Below, in pieces: positions 11,030 to 23,514 of a DNA stretch of 64,000 nucleotides. The DNA is from Agelaius tricolor (taxonomy: Eukaryota; Chordata; Aves; Passeriformes; Icteridae). The notes beneath the pieces are model-generated. The model saw only the letters and a program-made list of their open reading frames with translations. It was not told the origin of the DNA and did no database searches. The position numbers were made by a program, and so were the translations under genes. Positions within the stretch are counted from its first letter, which is position 1, and each line of letters begins with the position of its first letter. Where the stretch lies: contig JALJCS010000039.1 in assembly GCA_023055355.1 (NCBI GenBank), positions 2,157,001-2,221,000 of the forward strand, in the 5' to 3' direction.

Positions 11030-14000
11030 AAGTGGTTCATTTTTAAGCAGTGATTTGAGCTTCATCATCTGCAAATCTGTCACCTGCTTCCAGGAGGGTG
11101 TTACCTTTAGAGTGCCCTCAGCAATGTACAGTTGCCACTTGCAGTGGGAGCTCCACCACCTCAGGGAGCCTGAGGATTTCAGCTGCATATTTGACCATCT
11201 TCTTTTGTGCAGTCAGGAGTCCTCTTTCCCTCCATATGGCTTGGTGGGCATGAACAATTCCATAGGCATGTTTGGAATCCATCCAAACACTAACTTCCCT
11301 TCCTTTTGCCACTTCTAATGCTAGAGGGAGGGCTATCAGCTCAGCCTCTTGTGCTGAGGTTCCTGCTGGAAATGGCTTTGACTCGATTACCTCTGAGACT
11401 GTGCTCATGGCGTAGCCCGCCATTCGCACTCCCTGTCTCCCAAAACTGCTGCCATCACAGCAGCAGTTCATGGCTGAACCAGTTCACGGCATCTGGGAGC
11501 GGCTGTTCCTTTGGATCTGGGCGGCTGGAGCACACAGCTTCCATGGTCTCTAGGCAGTCGTGTACTACAGGTTCAGCTTTGGACTTTCCTTGCAGAAGGG
11601 AGGCAGGGTTAACAACATTGGTCACGTGAATTCCAGTATCATCAGATTCAGCCAGGACTGCTTGGTAGTTTAGGAACCTCGAGGAAGACAGCCAATGGTT
11701 CCCTTTCTGATCTAAAACAGCTGACACCGTGTGGGACACTGAGACAGTCATCTTTTGTTCTAGTGTAAACTTCCTTGCGTCTTCAATGTTCATGATCACT
11801 GCTGCTACTGCCCTGAGGCAGGTGGGCCAGCCCTTTCTCACAGTATCCAGTTGCTTAGAAAAAAATGCCACTGCCCTTTTGCAAGGACCCAGGTGTTGTG
11901 CCAGAACCCCTAAAGCTATTCCGTCCTTCATGTGGGAAAAACCAAAAGGGCTTGCTCACGTCAGGCAGCCCCACAGCAGGGGCCCTCATGAGTTCACCCT
12001 TCAGATCTTCAAAGGCCCTGTTCAATTCGGGGATCCATATCACTGTATTTTTAGAGATTTTCACCAATTTGTATAAAGGTTTCATGATCAATCTGCAGCT
12101 GTATATGCACAGTTGGCACCAAGCTGTCATTCCAAGGAAAGCATGGAGTTATTTTATGGTTGGTGGTCGAGTGTCTGGCAAATTGCTTCCTTCCAGGCAG
12201 TTCCCAAAGATTGTTGTCCTCTGGAGACCCCATATCCAAGCTAGGTCACTTGTTGCTTGTTGTATTGTGTTCTTATATGTTTGAGTTGCATTAAGCTGTA
12301 CTTTGGTTTTATGCAGTTCCTCCCTGTTACAGTGGTTCTGCCCCCGTTGCCTCCTCCCTCCTTTTTAATGTCAATCTCGCTGCCTCCTTCCCTGGTTCCC
12401 TGAAAACTGCCTTGTCATCCCCTCAACCCCTCCCCTGTGTCCTGCCTGTCACTCCACAGCCCATCCCTTCCCTCCAGAAACTTCTTCCAAGGGTGTCGAG
12501 TGATAGGCTCAGGCACCGGGGCCCCTCCCCCAGTTTACTCCCATTGGTTCCCCTACATGTCTGTTTCCCTGCTCCCCACACCCTCCTGGAATTCCATTGG
12601 CAGATGGGCCATCCCCTCCCCTGTTCACCTCCCCTTTATAACACCTTGCACAGCCCAGTTCTCTGTCTCCAGTTCTCTGGATGCCCTGTGTTGCAGATCT
12701 CCTTGGAGCTGTCTAATAAAGCTGGACATCGTCCCCAGCTGTAGTCCCCTCTCCTTCTCCTGCCAGCGTGGCTTCGGTGTCTCGTCCGCAGCAGGCGAAA
12801 GCCTCAGCCACTCTCGCGGCCTCCGAGGAGCGGGAGAGTGTCCCCGCTGCTCGCTGTGCCAGGGCAAGCCGGGGACTGCGAGCGCCCCCTCGGAGGGGCA
12901 CAGCCACAGCTGCTGCTCCAGCTGGGCTTTCTGTGCAGATACTTGATAACCACTCAGTCCAGGAACATTCAAAAGGTTCACTGCCTGCTCAAAACATTCT
13001 TTAGTAGAGTCAGTAGCAATTAACAAATTATCTGCATGCTGTAGGAGTGTTCCTTCCCCAGGCCGTGATTGCCATAGCTCTAATTATTCAGCTGATTGAT
13101 TCACAAAAACTGGGAATGTTTTTGTACCCCTGAGGTAATCCTGCCCAGCTAAGTTGATTTTTCCTGCCTGTGCAAGGGTTCTCCCATTCAAAAGCAAATA
13201 TATTTTTACTTTCTTCCGCAAGTGGCAGGCAGAAGAAAGCTTCTTTCACATCTATCACTGGAAACCAAATGAAATCATCTCAAAGCTTAGCTAGTAAGGT
13301 AGTCAGGCATAAATCATTAATTGCCTGTAAATCTGGCACTAGTTTCTAAGTTCCATTGTGTTTCTTTATTGCCAATCTAGGAGTATTAAATTTGGACTCC
13401 CACTCTTCCAATAATCCTAATGTCAGGAATTTATTGATTGTTGCCTGTATTCCTTTCCTATCTTCTAATCTTAAAGGCTATTGCTTTCTGACTGCTGGCC
13501 TAACTCTTGTCTGTAGCTCGATTTTTACAGGGTCTGCTCATTTTGATTTTCCTGGCCTATCAGTATCCCCTACTCTTGGGTACACCTGATTCAATACTTA
13601 CTCTAAAGAGTTATTATTGTTCGTTGGTCTGGTGTCAATTGTCAGTCCTAATGCTAAAACCAATTTGTCTTCAGGTACCTTAAATTTCATTTTTCTTTTT
13701 TTAAGCTGAGCTGTCGCTTCGAAATTTTGCAGCAAATCCCTGCCTAGGACAGATTTGGGTGAGTTTGGTGAATCAGGAAACTAATGTATTCCCATTTTCT
13801 TCTCAATTTTACATTTAATGCATTGTTCTGGCTGGCCAGTGGCTCCTCTTGCTTGAAGACAGTTTTCACTTTTGGGTATCAATGCTTGATTCAAGAGTGA
13901 AAATGTGTCTCCACTATTTACTAAAAATTCAACTTCTTTCTCATTTTTCAGCTGTATTTTAACCAGTGGGCCTGCTAGGGTAAGATCTGCCAGTCTTGGT

Positions 14001-14045
14001 CATTTCTTATCATCTAGAGTGGCTACAAGAGTTTTGTGCACTGTG
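11030..14045 (-). pseudogene. pol: Provirus B protease, reverse transcriptase and RNase H remnants
   Basis: The protease region (about 13960-13700) keeps an LVNSG variant of the active site and SVLGRDLL. Reverse transcriptase follows with FPVIDVKEAFF, GLPQGYK and a degenerate active site leading into DNLLIATDS (13030). After the inserted LTR the frame resumes with FLGMTAWC (about 12130), KGELMRAP and GLPDVSKPF. RNase H remains at 11471-11030 with CCDGSSFG, EAELIAL and WMDSKHAYG. Stops are numerous, and the active-site Asp of protease appears changed to Asn, so no function is expected. Confidence 0.78.
12325..12916 (+). repeat. Solo LTR, plus strand, inserted in provirus B reverse transcriptase
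   Basis: The segment starts TGTTACAG, has CCATTGG boxes near 12541 and 12594, a TATA-like TTTATAACA at about 12632, AATAAA at 12714 and a GC-rich U5-like tail. It interrupts provirus B reverse transcriptase: homology stops after a KAQL motif at about 12918 and resumes below 12325. It is oriented opposite to its host. I could not find a clear target duplication, so the exact ends are uncertain. Confidence 0.7.
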
Positions 14046-14049
14046 TCTG

Positions 14050-15545
14050 CTAACTCTGGGCACTGGCATTTCCAGTGTCCTTTCTTACAAGATGCACATT
14101 GATTTGGCCCCAGCTTGGCCTGTGGCTGGTTTGAACCTCCTCTGCCTCTGGAATTTTGGCCCCTGCCTCTGCTTCATCCCCGCCCACGTCCTCTCCCTGG
14201 AGCTGATCCAGAGCTGCCACCGTGGCTGCAGGGAGTTCTTTTTCTTTTTCTCTGTCTTTATAATCATACAACTTCTATGCTTTTTCATTAATGCCTTTAA
14301 GTCTCTCTTTACAGGCTCTTTCAGCTTCTCAAGTTCCTGCCTGGCATCTGGGCTAGATTGCCCAAACATCAGGGAAAGGAACTGCTGCTTTCCCATATCC
14401 GACCAGGGATCCAGGGCTGTGCATTTCCGTGCAGCTGCTCAGAGCCTGTTCACAAAGTCAGTGGGTGACTCGTGCTGTCCCTGTGTAACATTATATATTA
14501 CTGACCAATTTATTGCTTCTGGAATGGCATTTTTAATTCAAATTTGACTAGTTCCTGGTATCTGGCTAATATGCACAGCTGCCTGCATCATTTGGGTCCC
14601 ACAAAGGGTTTACAGTAGGAAACAGCTGGTCCACTGTACCTTGTCATGTTCCACTAGCAATTTGTCCCTGCACATGGGCTCTGGCTACCTTTAACACCAA
14701 CTCTTTTGCTGGTTTTCTTAGCTCCGTCAGCATGAAATCAGTATCACCTCAGTCTGGGTCTCGATTCTTGACTATGAACTCAAATCGTTTTGCTACTTTG
14801 CTGGGGTTTTCTCTATAAATTTTTACTTTTTCCTGCCAACTCTTCAGGTCACTAGTAGAAAAGCAGAAGTTCACCCACATGGCTTCTTCTTGGGGACCCA
14901 CTACTTGCCTTAAAGGGGTGACTAAAGGAAGAGTTTCCTTGGTTTTATTCCTTGTGTTGGTTGTCACTGGGGTCTCTGAAATTGTCCCCTCCCCAGGATT
15001 ATTCATCTCATCCTCACTGCCTTTTGGGTTTCATTCAGGGTGCGGAGTGGTTGGGTGAGGGGGAGTGTACCCAAGATGGCCTGGGGTAACTCGGCTGTAA
15101 CTCTTGGACACCTAGAACACAATCTTCCTCATGCTTTTTAGCCAATTTCAAACATCTCTGCCCTATGCTACATGGTGAATAGCATCTCTTTATTTTCTGC
15201 CTGGTATTTCTTTCCAAAGTTAGGACTAAAGGGTCCTGTGGGGCCAAATCAAAGCCACATTCTTTCTGCCACTCAGGTTTATTCTCCAGGGTAAAAAACA
15301 CGTCTGCATACATCACATGATCTCATTTTTCTTCTTTTCATAAAAATAACATCAACTGTCACAATGTATGATAATTTAAAGTTCCATAAGGGGATCGCTT
15401 TTCCCCACTTTCTAACTAATACCAAGGCTACGACCATGGGGTAGAGTATTTAATCAGATTACCTTTCTTTGAAAAAATACCCTCCGGGATTCCTCCCAAA
15501 GCTTTCTTATGTGCTAAAATACATTCTAGTGGACTCTTTTTAATA
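14050..15545 (-). pseudogene. gag: Provirus B gag remnants
   Basis: A gamma-like matrix begins near 15545 (SPLECILAHKK). It continues through stops to the open piece 15316-15035 with YADVFFTLENKPEW. The capsid is at about 15006-14750 with PLRQVVGPQ and YRENPSKVAKRFE. A late capsid/nucleocapsid part is at 14396-14085 with a charged QRQGPKFQRQRR segment and one partial knuckle. The pieces are in more than one frame. It is clearly a pseudogene. Confidence 0.75.
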
Positions 15546-15559
15546 ACATTTTTACTTCT

Positions 15560-16013
15560 TGTGTTATTCATTCTTAATGCTATCTTAATTTCCAAACATA
15601 CCACTATGTATTACTACTTCTTCTCTTTTCCTTCTCTTTATCCCCTGTATACTGCACTTAACACACACTGGGTGTCTCTGAGTCACCCAGCACCAATATT
15701 CTTTTTTATAGTCCTAACAAGCAATGAAAACAAAAGGATTACACGTTCCACACAATCTACAAGGAACTGGGCTATGATCGGACATAAAACAAGTTCCTTA
15801 AAACACTGCCTAAAGTAAAACTCAGGAGTATATACACATGTAAACCCAGAGTTCACAACCCTTGACTTTTGATGTAGTGTCTAACAGCTTGAGTGACTGC
15901 TCAATGTTGTTCAAAAACTTCTCAACCTCAGACGGGCTTGGTGCTGTGCCCATTTCCCTGGGGTGTTGCAGTTTGTGTTTATTTATCAGTTATTGTATAA
16001 TAGTTTGTTTTAA
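15560..16013. other. Probable provirus B leader, no gene seen
   Basis: AT-rich sequence upstream (in the viral sense) of the provirus B gag remnant. No LTR, primer site or open frame is recognised. Confidence 0.35.
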
Positions 16014-16480
16014 TGTACCCCCTGTTTTTCCCAAGTTGGTTTACCCCTAGGTTTTGCCCTCCCTCAAAGCTGTCCCTCATTCCCCACTCTTTGTTCCAGC
16101 TCCTTCCCTGCCTGTCAAGGTAACCCAGCTCTTTATTCCTGAACCTTCCCTGTTGGTTTTGTCTTGGACCAATCCCTGACTGCACCACCCCTTTGGAATT
16201 CCCCTATTGCAGGAAACCCCACTCATGCATGGCACCTACCCTCTCCTCCCATCTGTCCTAATTAGTCCCAAACAACTGATGTAATCCCCTCGCTCCTGCC
16301 CTGCAGATTCCTTCTTGGTCAATGGTTTGTATCCACCCCCTGAGTTGTACCCCTATAAAATCCCATGCACAGAAGTGCTGGTGGCTCTTTGCTTCTGAAT
16401 CCTGCCCTTGGGATAAACCTTTGCCTGTGGAACCTCACAATGGAGGAGCCTCCTCCTTCTCTTTTGCCTGCTCCATGCCG
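16014..16480 (+). repeat. Gamma-type LTR, plus strand
   Basis: Begins TGTACCCCC and carries a CCAAT box near 16172, a TATA box CTATAAAA at about 16351 and a GGATAAACC poly(A)-type signal about 60 bp later, in the order of an avian gamma-type U3-R. The end is uncertain. Orientation is opposite to provirus B, so it is not that element's own 5' LTR unless rearranged. Confidence 0.6.
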
Positions 16481-18319
16481 CAGTTATTAGATCCTGAACC
16501 ACTGAGCAGTGGCTCATCAGGTTCAGCCGCAGGCAGAGCCCACGCCTTGGCCGTTCCCCACTCCTGGCACAGCGCCGGAGTTTTCCCCAGAGCTGGCCCG
16601 GGCTCCGCTGGGCTGCGTCAATGGGGAACCTGTGCCAGTGCCCGACCGTGCTCTGGGTGAAAAACCTTTTCCTGATATGGAAATGAAACTTGCCCTGTCC
16701 CAGCTCCCTGCCCTTTTCTCGAGTGCTGTCACTGCTCCCAACAGTGACGAGAGCTGCAGCAGCCCCTCTGATTCCCCTCAGGAGGATGTTGGAGACCACA
16801 GTGACGCCCTTTACTCTCCTCCAGGCTGAACAGACTAGAGTGGCCTCAGCTGCACCTAGGGCTGCCCCTCCAGAGCACACTCCATCCTTGCAGTCCTCCT
16901 TTGCATTCTGGATAATAGCTTACTATCTTCTTATATTGTGGTGCCCAAAACTGCCCCTGTCTGCTTACAGCACTTCTCCTGGCTTCTGCTTCAGGGTGCA
17001 GGCACTGTAATCAGAGACACTGAACAGCTTCCCCTCCCAGAATTATCCTTATCCTCTGTACTTCCACGTGTCCACCTTCATGTTCACTGGGGAACCTCCC
17101 TATTTGTGGCCACCCATTGCTGTGCTCAGCAGGGACACAGTTTTGTTTGGACATGAGCTGCCACAACCAGCAGTGAAGGCAGCAACTGAAGCCGAGAATA
17201 TCAGAGATTGGGCAGATTCTATTTTTTCCAGAATGCAGGAAAGAGAGTGAGAAAAGCACAAGGAAACATCACAGTGTTACTTTGCAATCTAATTGCCCTG
17301 GGAAACTCTGAAAGGGATGGTGTTGTGGTGCTACTGCGAATGCCTTCCATGAAAAAAATACATTTCAGGAAGGAGAAACATCATCTGACAGAGACCAAGT
17401 GTTGCCAGCAGTTGCTCCAGGTGCTCTGCCCATCAGCCCCTGTAGGAAGGAGCACAGCCCCCAATGCAGGTGGGCTTTGGCTCCCTGTGGCACAGAAGCC
17501 CCCTGGGGGCACAGGTCTCTGGGGCAGGAGACGGGCACCAGCGCTGCCAGGGCTCGGGGGTGGCAGCTCTGCTTGGGCAGGGACTCTGCCACAGCTGCTG
17601 CTGTCAGCGCTGCCCGGGCCCCAGGGCTCAGAGCAGCATTCGTGCCCGGGCCCACACGTTCCTTGTGCATGTCACACCCACGGGTTTAGGATGGCCACGG
17701 GCCGGGACGTGTCCCAAGGAGGCCGTGCCAGCTTCCCTGGAAGGCCCCGGGCCCTTCCCAGCGCGGCTGCATCGGCAGCCCTGGGGGCTCCTCCTGCTGC
17801 CCTGAGCCCGCAGAGCAGGGCAGCGTTTGCTGATGCTCTGAGCCCTTCCTAAAGATCCTGTGGGGCTGCCTTAGACACCTGGGGCCAGGCATTCCTTCCA
17901 GCCTGGGCCACTTTGGCTGGGCTGGGGGCGGCCCCAGGGCAGGCGGCAGTGTGTGCAAGGGCCCTGGGTGGCACGCTGCAGCACGGTCACCGTGCCATGG
18001 AACGGAACCCGGTGTCCAAGGGCCCTTTGTGACACGTGGGAAATAGAAGCTTGCCCAGGAGCTGGGAGCCCGCAACGGGGCACAACGGGACAGAGCAGTG
18101 CCGTGAGGAGCCCCCGCACAGCACGCTCGTTCCCGTCTGAGCCCGAGCTTTTCCGCAGCCTTGTTCCTGCAGCTGAGCTCGAGGCCAGAGCACAGGACTC
18201 GGTGACCCGTGGCCTTGCGAGGCTTCTATTCTGCAGCTGCCCTCAAGGGCAGAGCGTGGGACTTGGTGCCCCAGAGCTTTCCCAGGGCACCTCTCCCGCA
18301 AGTTGCTCCAGTCAGAGAC
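16481..18319. other. 5' flank of the MROH7-like gene
   Basis: GC-rich, with no supported coding exon. It probably includes the promoter and any 5' untranslated exon of the gene starting at 18320. Two pyrimidine-rich tracts ending in CAG near 18237 and 18299 could be acceptors for an untranslated exon, but no donor upstream can be assigned with confidence. Confidence 0.4.
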
Positions 18320-21300
18320 ATGGAGCAGAGCCCCCCGAGAGTGCCCAAGATGGCCTGGGTGGAGGAGGAGGAGGAGGAAGACGGCCCTGGTGCTGCCCCA
18401 GCACACGAGACTGAGGAGGTGGTGCCTTTCCATCCATCCCAGGAGGGTGAGTGGCAGAGCTGGGCTGCAGGGCTGGAGCCTGCAGACAGCTTGACCCCAT
18501 GTAATGCCATCCCATGCCATCCCACCCATGCCATCCCACCCCATCCAACCCATCCCATCCCATCCCATCCCACCCATCCCACCCATCCCATCCCATCCCA
18601 CCCATCCCATCCCACCCATCCCATCCCATCCCATCCCATCCCATCCCATCCCATCCCCTGGGGAAATGCCCACGGACAGGATGGAAGAGGGCCCGGGCAG
18701 ACACCCTGCAGTGGCCGTGCTCCATCCCCTGGGGCATCCCGGGGCTCTCCCAGCCTGGGGGGCGCAGGGCTGGGCTGTGTTCTCCGGCCTCTCCCGCAGC
18801 CCCTCAGCTCTGGCTGCGCTCGCTCTTTGCCAGATGCAGCCCTGGAGCGCACACAAGAGCAGGAATCCAGCCGTGGCCTCTTCCGCAGCACAGCGCAGGT
18901 ACCTGCAGCCACCCCCAGCTGGGCTGGGCCTGCTGTCCCTGCTCAGCCCAGCACCGTGTGTGCAGCACTCCATGCAACATCCCCGGCTTCCTGCCCTTCT
19001 CCTACAGTTTGTTTGCGACTTCATCAGGAGCATTCAGCAGGAAGAGACCAGCACCATGGGCACTGGGCCCAGAGCTCACTCAGAGCTCCTCCATCATGAG
19101 ACCAGTGCCGCCCTGCTGGATTTGCTCCTGGAGAAGGGTGTTGCCAGGCCAGAACAAGTAAGCAGCCTGGGGCCAGGCTTCCATTCCCCCATGAGTCACG
19201 TGGCTTTCCCAGCCACGCCTGCTGGTCCCTGGGAGCCTTTGAGGTCATTGCAGTGTGCTGGGAAGGGAAGTACTTCTCTGGGGACCCTGGGGACATTGCT
19301 CCCTCTGGCAGCTTTCCAAGTCTCCCCGTGCCTTCTCCAGGTGCCCGCCATGGTGAGGTTCATCCACCAGTGGCTCCTGGCCAATGATTCTGCCGAGCAC
19401 AGGCTGGACAGGGCCCTGCTGAAACTCACCAAAGCCCACCCGGGTGACACAGTCGTGACGCTCCTGCGTGTGGCCCCGTCCTGTGACAGGTATGGGGCCC
19501 ACCTGCCCAGAGGGCTCAGGCCTCCCCAGCCCATCACCCTGTACAGCCTGCCGCAGGTGTCTGAGCAACAGAGACTTGCAGGGCCTTCTGGCTGCTGCCT
19601 TTCCCAGCCCTGGCACGTCGGCCCCTGAGCCTGCTGCCATGCTCCCTCCCTGCCCCTCAGGGCTCTGTCCCCACAGGCCTGGGCTGCCTGGCTGCTGCTG
19701 GCCAGGGCCAGTGGGCAGAGGCAGAACTGGCAGCCAGCTCAGCTCCCCCCGGTGCTGTGTCTGAGACCCCACCTGAGACAGAGCTCTGACCCCGCAGAGC
19801 TGCCATGGCCATGTGGAAGACCATCATGTGCTCGTCCAGGACTGCAGAGCCAGTGCAGCTGCTCCTCCTGGATGTGCTGGGGAGCTGGCCAGAGCACAGC
19901 ACGTGCACCTCCGATGGGGACCAAACGGCTGTCTTTGGCCTGGCTGTGAGTTTCTGCAAGTGGCCTTTGCTGGCCCCAAGGCCGCCTCTCCAGAGCTCTC
20001 CATCCTCCTTCCCCCACTGCATCTGCCTGCCTCAGGCAGAGGCCTGAAACCTGGCCCAGGGGCAGCTTCAGGCCCAGCAGGCCCCGTGCTCCCCCTGCCT
20101 CTCTCCGGGCCTCTCCCTGCCACGCTCGGGCCCTGCCACACGGACGCCTGGGCACTGAGCGCTGTCTCGGGGGGCTTTGTTCTTTGCAGGCAACCGTGGT
20201 GATGTGGAAGATCCTCCAGGAGCCCCCTGTCCCACGTGTGGTGAGGCCATATTTCCCCCGCCTATTTGTGCATCTGCTCTTCCAAGTGTTCTTCAGCACA
20301 GAGGAGATGCCAGAGGAGGTCCAAACCTTCTGGAAGGAATGCTTGGAAGAGCACGGCCTTGCCATCAGCCCCAACAGGTGCTCCATCCCACTCCTCCTGT
20401 CCCTGCCACGTGGCCTGCCAAGGAGCCAGTGCTGCCAGTGTGACCTGGCCTTTGCTGTGCACACAGGTTCGCAGTGCAGACCCTGAAGTGCCTGCTCTGC
20501 CAAAAGCAGTACAAGGATGTGGTCGTGTCAGTGGAACGCAAACGTGGCTGGGACACGCTGCTCTGTGCTGACACCCGCCACTATGCCGTGGGTCTGCTGG
20601 CCAGGTGAGACTCCCCTTCTCCCCATTGCTCCCGGCATTTGTGCTTTGTGCCCGAGCTGTCTCACACATACCCCGAGGCCCTGGGACACACTGAGGGACG
20701 GCTAAGGACACACTGAGGGACGGCCAAGCAGACTGGAAAAGGTTTGGAGGGGAGAGAGCGCAGCAGGAGACACCTCCTTAAGGGCCCAGGGCCCCTTGCA
20801 GGACGGTGGTGAAAGACCACCAGGCTCTGTGAGCCTGTCCTTGGAGAGATTTCCTCAGCTTCCTGGTCCCTTTTTCACCCTCCTAGGGAGATGCGCCATG
20901 CTTGTCTTCGGTTGTGTTCCAGTATTGCACTCCACCTCCTCTGGCTGCTCAGCACACAGGAGCCACACTGGGATCTGCCCGCCCTGGCATTCCTTGTGGA
21001 GGTGAGCCGGGTGTCCAGCGCTACCTGGCTGAGCTGCCTCCCAGCTCTCTGCCCTCTCGTCGCCGCAGCCACCTGGGACGGTGCCCGTGCCCTGTGCTGC
21101 TGCTGCTGCTGCTGCCTGGGCCCAGCCCTGTGCGGCTCCGGGCTCCTGCCGGCCGGCTCCCTGTCACTGCCCTGTGCCTTTCAGGTCCTCGAGTGCCTGG
21201 ACCCGAGTGAATGTGGTGACAGTGTTGTGAAGGTCTCTTCACGGTACCTGCAGAGCGAGTGCAGGGAGAGGCGTCGCCTGGCGCTCAGGGCCCTTCTCGA

Positions 21301-23514
21301 GCTCATTGATGATCCCTCAATGGTGAGAAGGGGGCGGTGGCTGAAGCTGTGCTGAGAACGCAGTGGCTTGGCCCTTCCTGGGCTTGGGGCACTGGGGCAG
21401 CTGCTCCCAGCTCTCCTGCCTCCCACTTCAGCTGCCCCAGTGCTTCGGGACAGGCCTTTGGCCTCTGGGCCCTGCAGCAGCAGGCTGGCCTTTCACAGAC
21501 TTGTGTTCCGCACAGGCCGAAAGAATGTGGAGCTTGACCGAAAGCCTCATGGACCTACTGGGGGACAATGATGCAGAGATAGCTGGGATGACACTCATCA
21601 CACTCAGCTTTATACTCCTGCACAAACACATTCTGATGGCAACCCCCATTGCCCTGCAGCTGGCTGAGGCGCTCCTGCCCCTCTTTGACCACGTAAGGCT
21701 CTGTGCCCCCAGCTACAGCCACTGGCTGCTGCCTGGAAACTGTGTGCCCTGTGCATTTCCAGCCCTGTGCCAAGGGGGCCCTGAAGGAACCAATGCTGAG
21801 GTACTTTTTCCTTTTTTTTCATACAGGATAATAGCCAGGTACAGCTGCTCTCCATCAAACTCTTCCGAGACATGATGGAGTACTTGGAAGAGAGAGAAAA
21901 ACCTTTGGAAAGCCCTGTGCAACAGAGCCTGCTTCCACTCTTCTTCCACTGCAATGATGAGAATCAGCGTGTGGCAGAGGTGAGGACTGGTGGGCTGCTG
22001 CTGTCCCCCTGGCAGGGGGCTGGGCTGCCTCCTGCCCTGCGCCTTCTGGACCGCAGCCTCCTCCAGGCCATGGCACGGGGAGGCGGGTCCCGTGCCCTGG
22101 GCTGTGGGGCCATCTCCACGTCTCTGCCGCTCTCCAGGCTTCTCGGGAAACACTGCTTTATGTGGTCAAGTTCATGAAGAGGAGGGATCTCAAAAAGCTG
22201 CTGAAGGAGCAGAAACTGTGGAAGTTCAGCAAGTGCCTGGTAAGGACGGCCTGGAAGCCACAGGTTCAGCCTGGAGAAGGCCCCTGAGGGCGTAGCTCAG
22301 TGTGCGGGGCCGAGCAGCTGTGCCCCTGCCCGCTGCTGCAGCCAGAGGCCGCGCGGGCTCTTCTCCAGGCTCCCGTGGGCCCCAGCCGGGGGTGCCCATG
22401 GAGCCCCGGCCCGGCGGGGCTGCGGGCCGGCACCGCGGCTCCCCGGGCAGCAGCCGGCCCTCTGCCCCCTGCCCTCGGGAGCCCTTGGCCAGCGGCTGCT
22501 GGCCGCGCCTCAGGCCTGTGCGGCCAGAGGAGGCCGGGGCTGGGCGCAGGCAGCGCCCGGCCCAGGGGCGGAGCCCGCGCCAACCCTTCCCTCCTGCCGC
22601 TCTCTCCAGCTGGCAGAGGACAGCAGCAGAGCGGCCGAGCACCTGCGCCAGGCCCTGCGCTACCTGCGGAGCCCACAGGAGCCCCTGCGAGAGGCGGCCA
22701 TCAGGTTCATGGGTGAGCCACGAGCCCGGGCTCCCTCCCCGGCCCGGCCCGCCTCAGCTCGGCCCCAGCCCCGCCTGCTGCCCCAGCAGCGCCAGCCGGG
22801 CCCGGCGCCGTGGAGCCCCGCCCGGCCTGGGCATTGCTGCTGCCGCCCTCTGGCAGCCGTGCCCTGGAGCGGCAGCGTGCGGCAAGGGCCGGGCTGAGCC
22901 CTGCCGGGCCAGCAGCCCGTGTGGCCACAGCGCCGGCAGCGCCGCCGGCAGGGAGCTGTGCCGCTGGTGCCCTGACAGGCTCTGTGTTCACAGGCATGGC
23001 CGGGCGGCACCTGAGGGGGCAGGAGCAAGAGCTGCAGCTGATCTGCACTGGTGAGTGAGGCCAGCGGGCTGACAGCGGGGGCTGCCGGGGGAGCTGCAAG
23101 CCCTGCCCCGGCTGCGGAGGGCTCTGCTCCTTGGGGCAGAGCACCCTGAGATTTCAGGGCCTCATGGCCCATTCTTGGCCAGCAGCTTCGGGCTGATCCC
23201 CTTGCTCCCTGCTCCCTCCTGGCCTGGCCCAGCTGGGATGGCCCTGGCAGCGGGCTCTCCTTGGCTCCCCGCAGCTCCAGCTTCTGACCATGCCGCTGTT
23301 CCTCTCTCTTGCAGCCCTTGAAGACAAAACAAATGACATCAGCCTCGCCGTTGGAAGCCTGGCAATTCAAACACTGTGCATCCTCAAGGCAGGAGAGCGG
23401 GCTCCCATCTCCAGCTTCCAGTGGCTCCGAAATCACCTGCGCAGGGCGTGGAAGACACGGCCTCGTCTCTCACGGCTCGGCTGCCTGCCCTGCCGGAGCT
23501 CTGAGGAGAGCTGA
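18320..23514 (+). CDS. MROH7-like: Maestro HEAT-like repeat protein (MROH7-type), 15 exons, intact
   Basis: Exons: 18320-18446, 18834-18898, 19008-19157, 19341-19489, 19798-19945, 20190-20377, 20467-20604, 20887-21001, 21185-21322, 21516-21692, 21827-21979, 22138-22239, 22610-22712, 22994-23050, 23315-23514. Every intron is GT-AG and all phases match, giving 2010 nt and 669 residues with no stop. The N-terminus is acidic (a run of Glu about residue 14). The rest is repeated amphipathic helix pairs of the HEAT type, for example the helices with LLDLLLEKGV, LLDVLGSWP, LRALLELIDD and LSIKLFRDMMEYLEE. The MROH family is expanded in songbirds and its function is poorly known; a scaffold role is inferred from HEAT repeats. 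The start is the first ATG, in a good context, directly before the acidic region. An upstream coding exon cannot be excluded. Confidence 0.88.
18500..18657. repeat. CCCAT-type microsatellite in intron 1 of the MROH7-like gene
   Basis: An imperfect run of CATCC and CACC units. It produces long repetitive open frames on both strands, which are artefacts of the repeat. Confidence 0.9.

Larger units (their letters stand above)
10961..15560 (-). mobile_element. Provirus B: decayed gamma-like endogenous retrovirus, gag-pro-pol only
   Basis: Minus-strand fragments read gag (15545-14050), protease and reverse transcriptase (14045-12925), then reverse-transcriptase connection and RNase H (12240-11030). 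There are many stops and frameshifts. Integrase, env and the 3' LTR are absent: the element stops where provirus A gag begins (about 10960-11030). A plus-strand LTR interrupts the reverse transcriptase. Residual motifs match class I (gamma-like) avian elements and differ from provirus A. Confidence 0.8.

Noticed and set aside
17987..19033. Frames rich in Met-Gly-Trp-Asp over the MROH7-like gene
   Set aside because: Produced by the CCCAT microsatellite in intron 1 and antisense to real exons.
22302..23054. 250-codon plus-strand frame
   Set aside because: Runs through introns of the MROH7-like gene in GC-rich DNA; the true exons 22610-22712 and 22994-23050 explain the coding signal.
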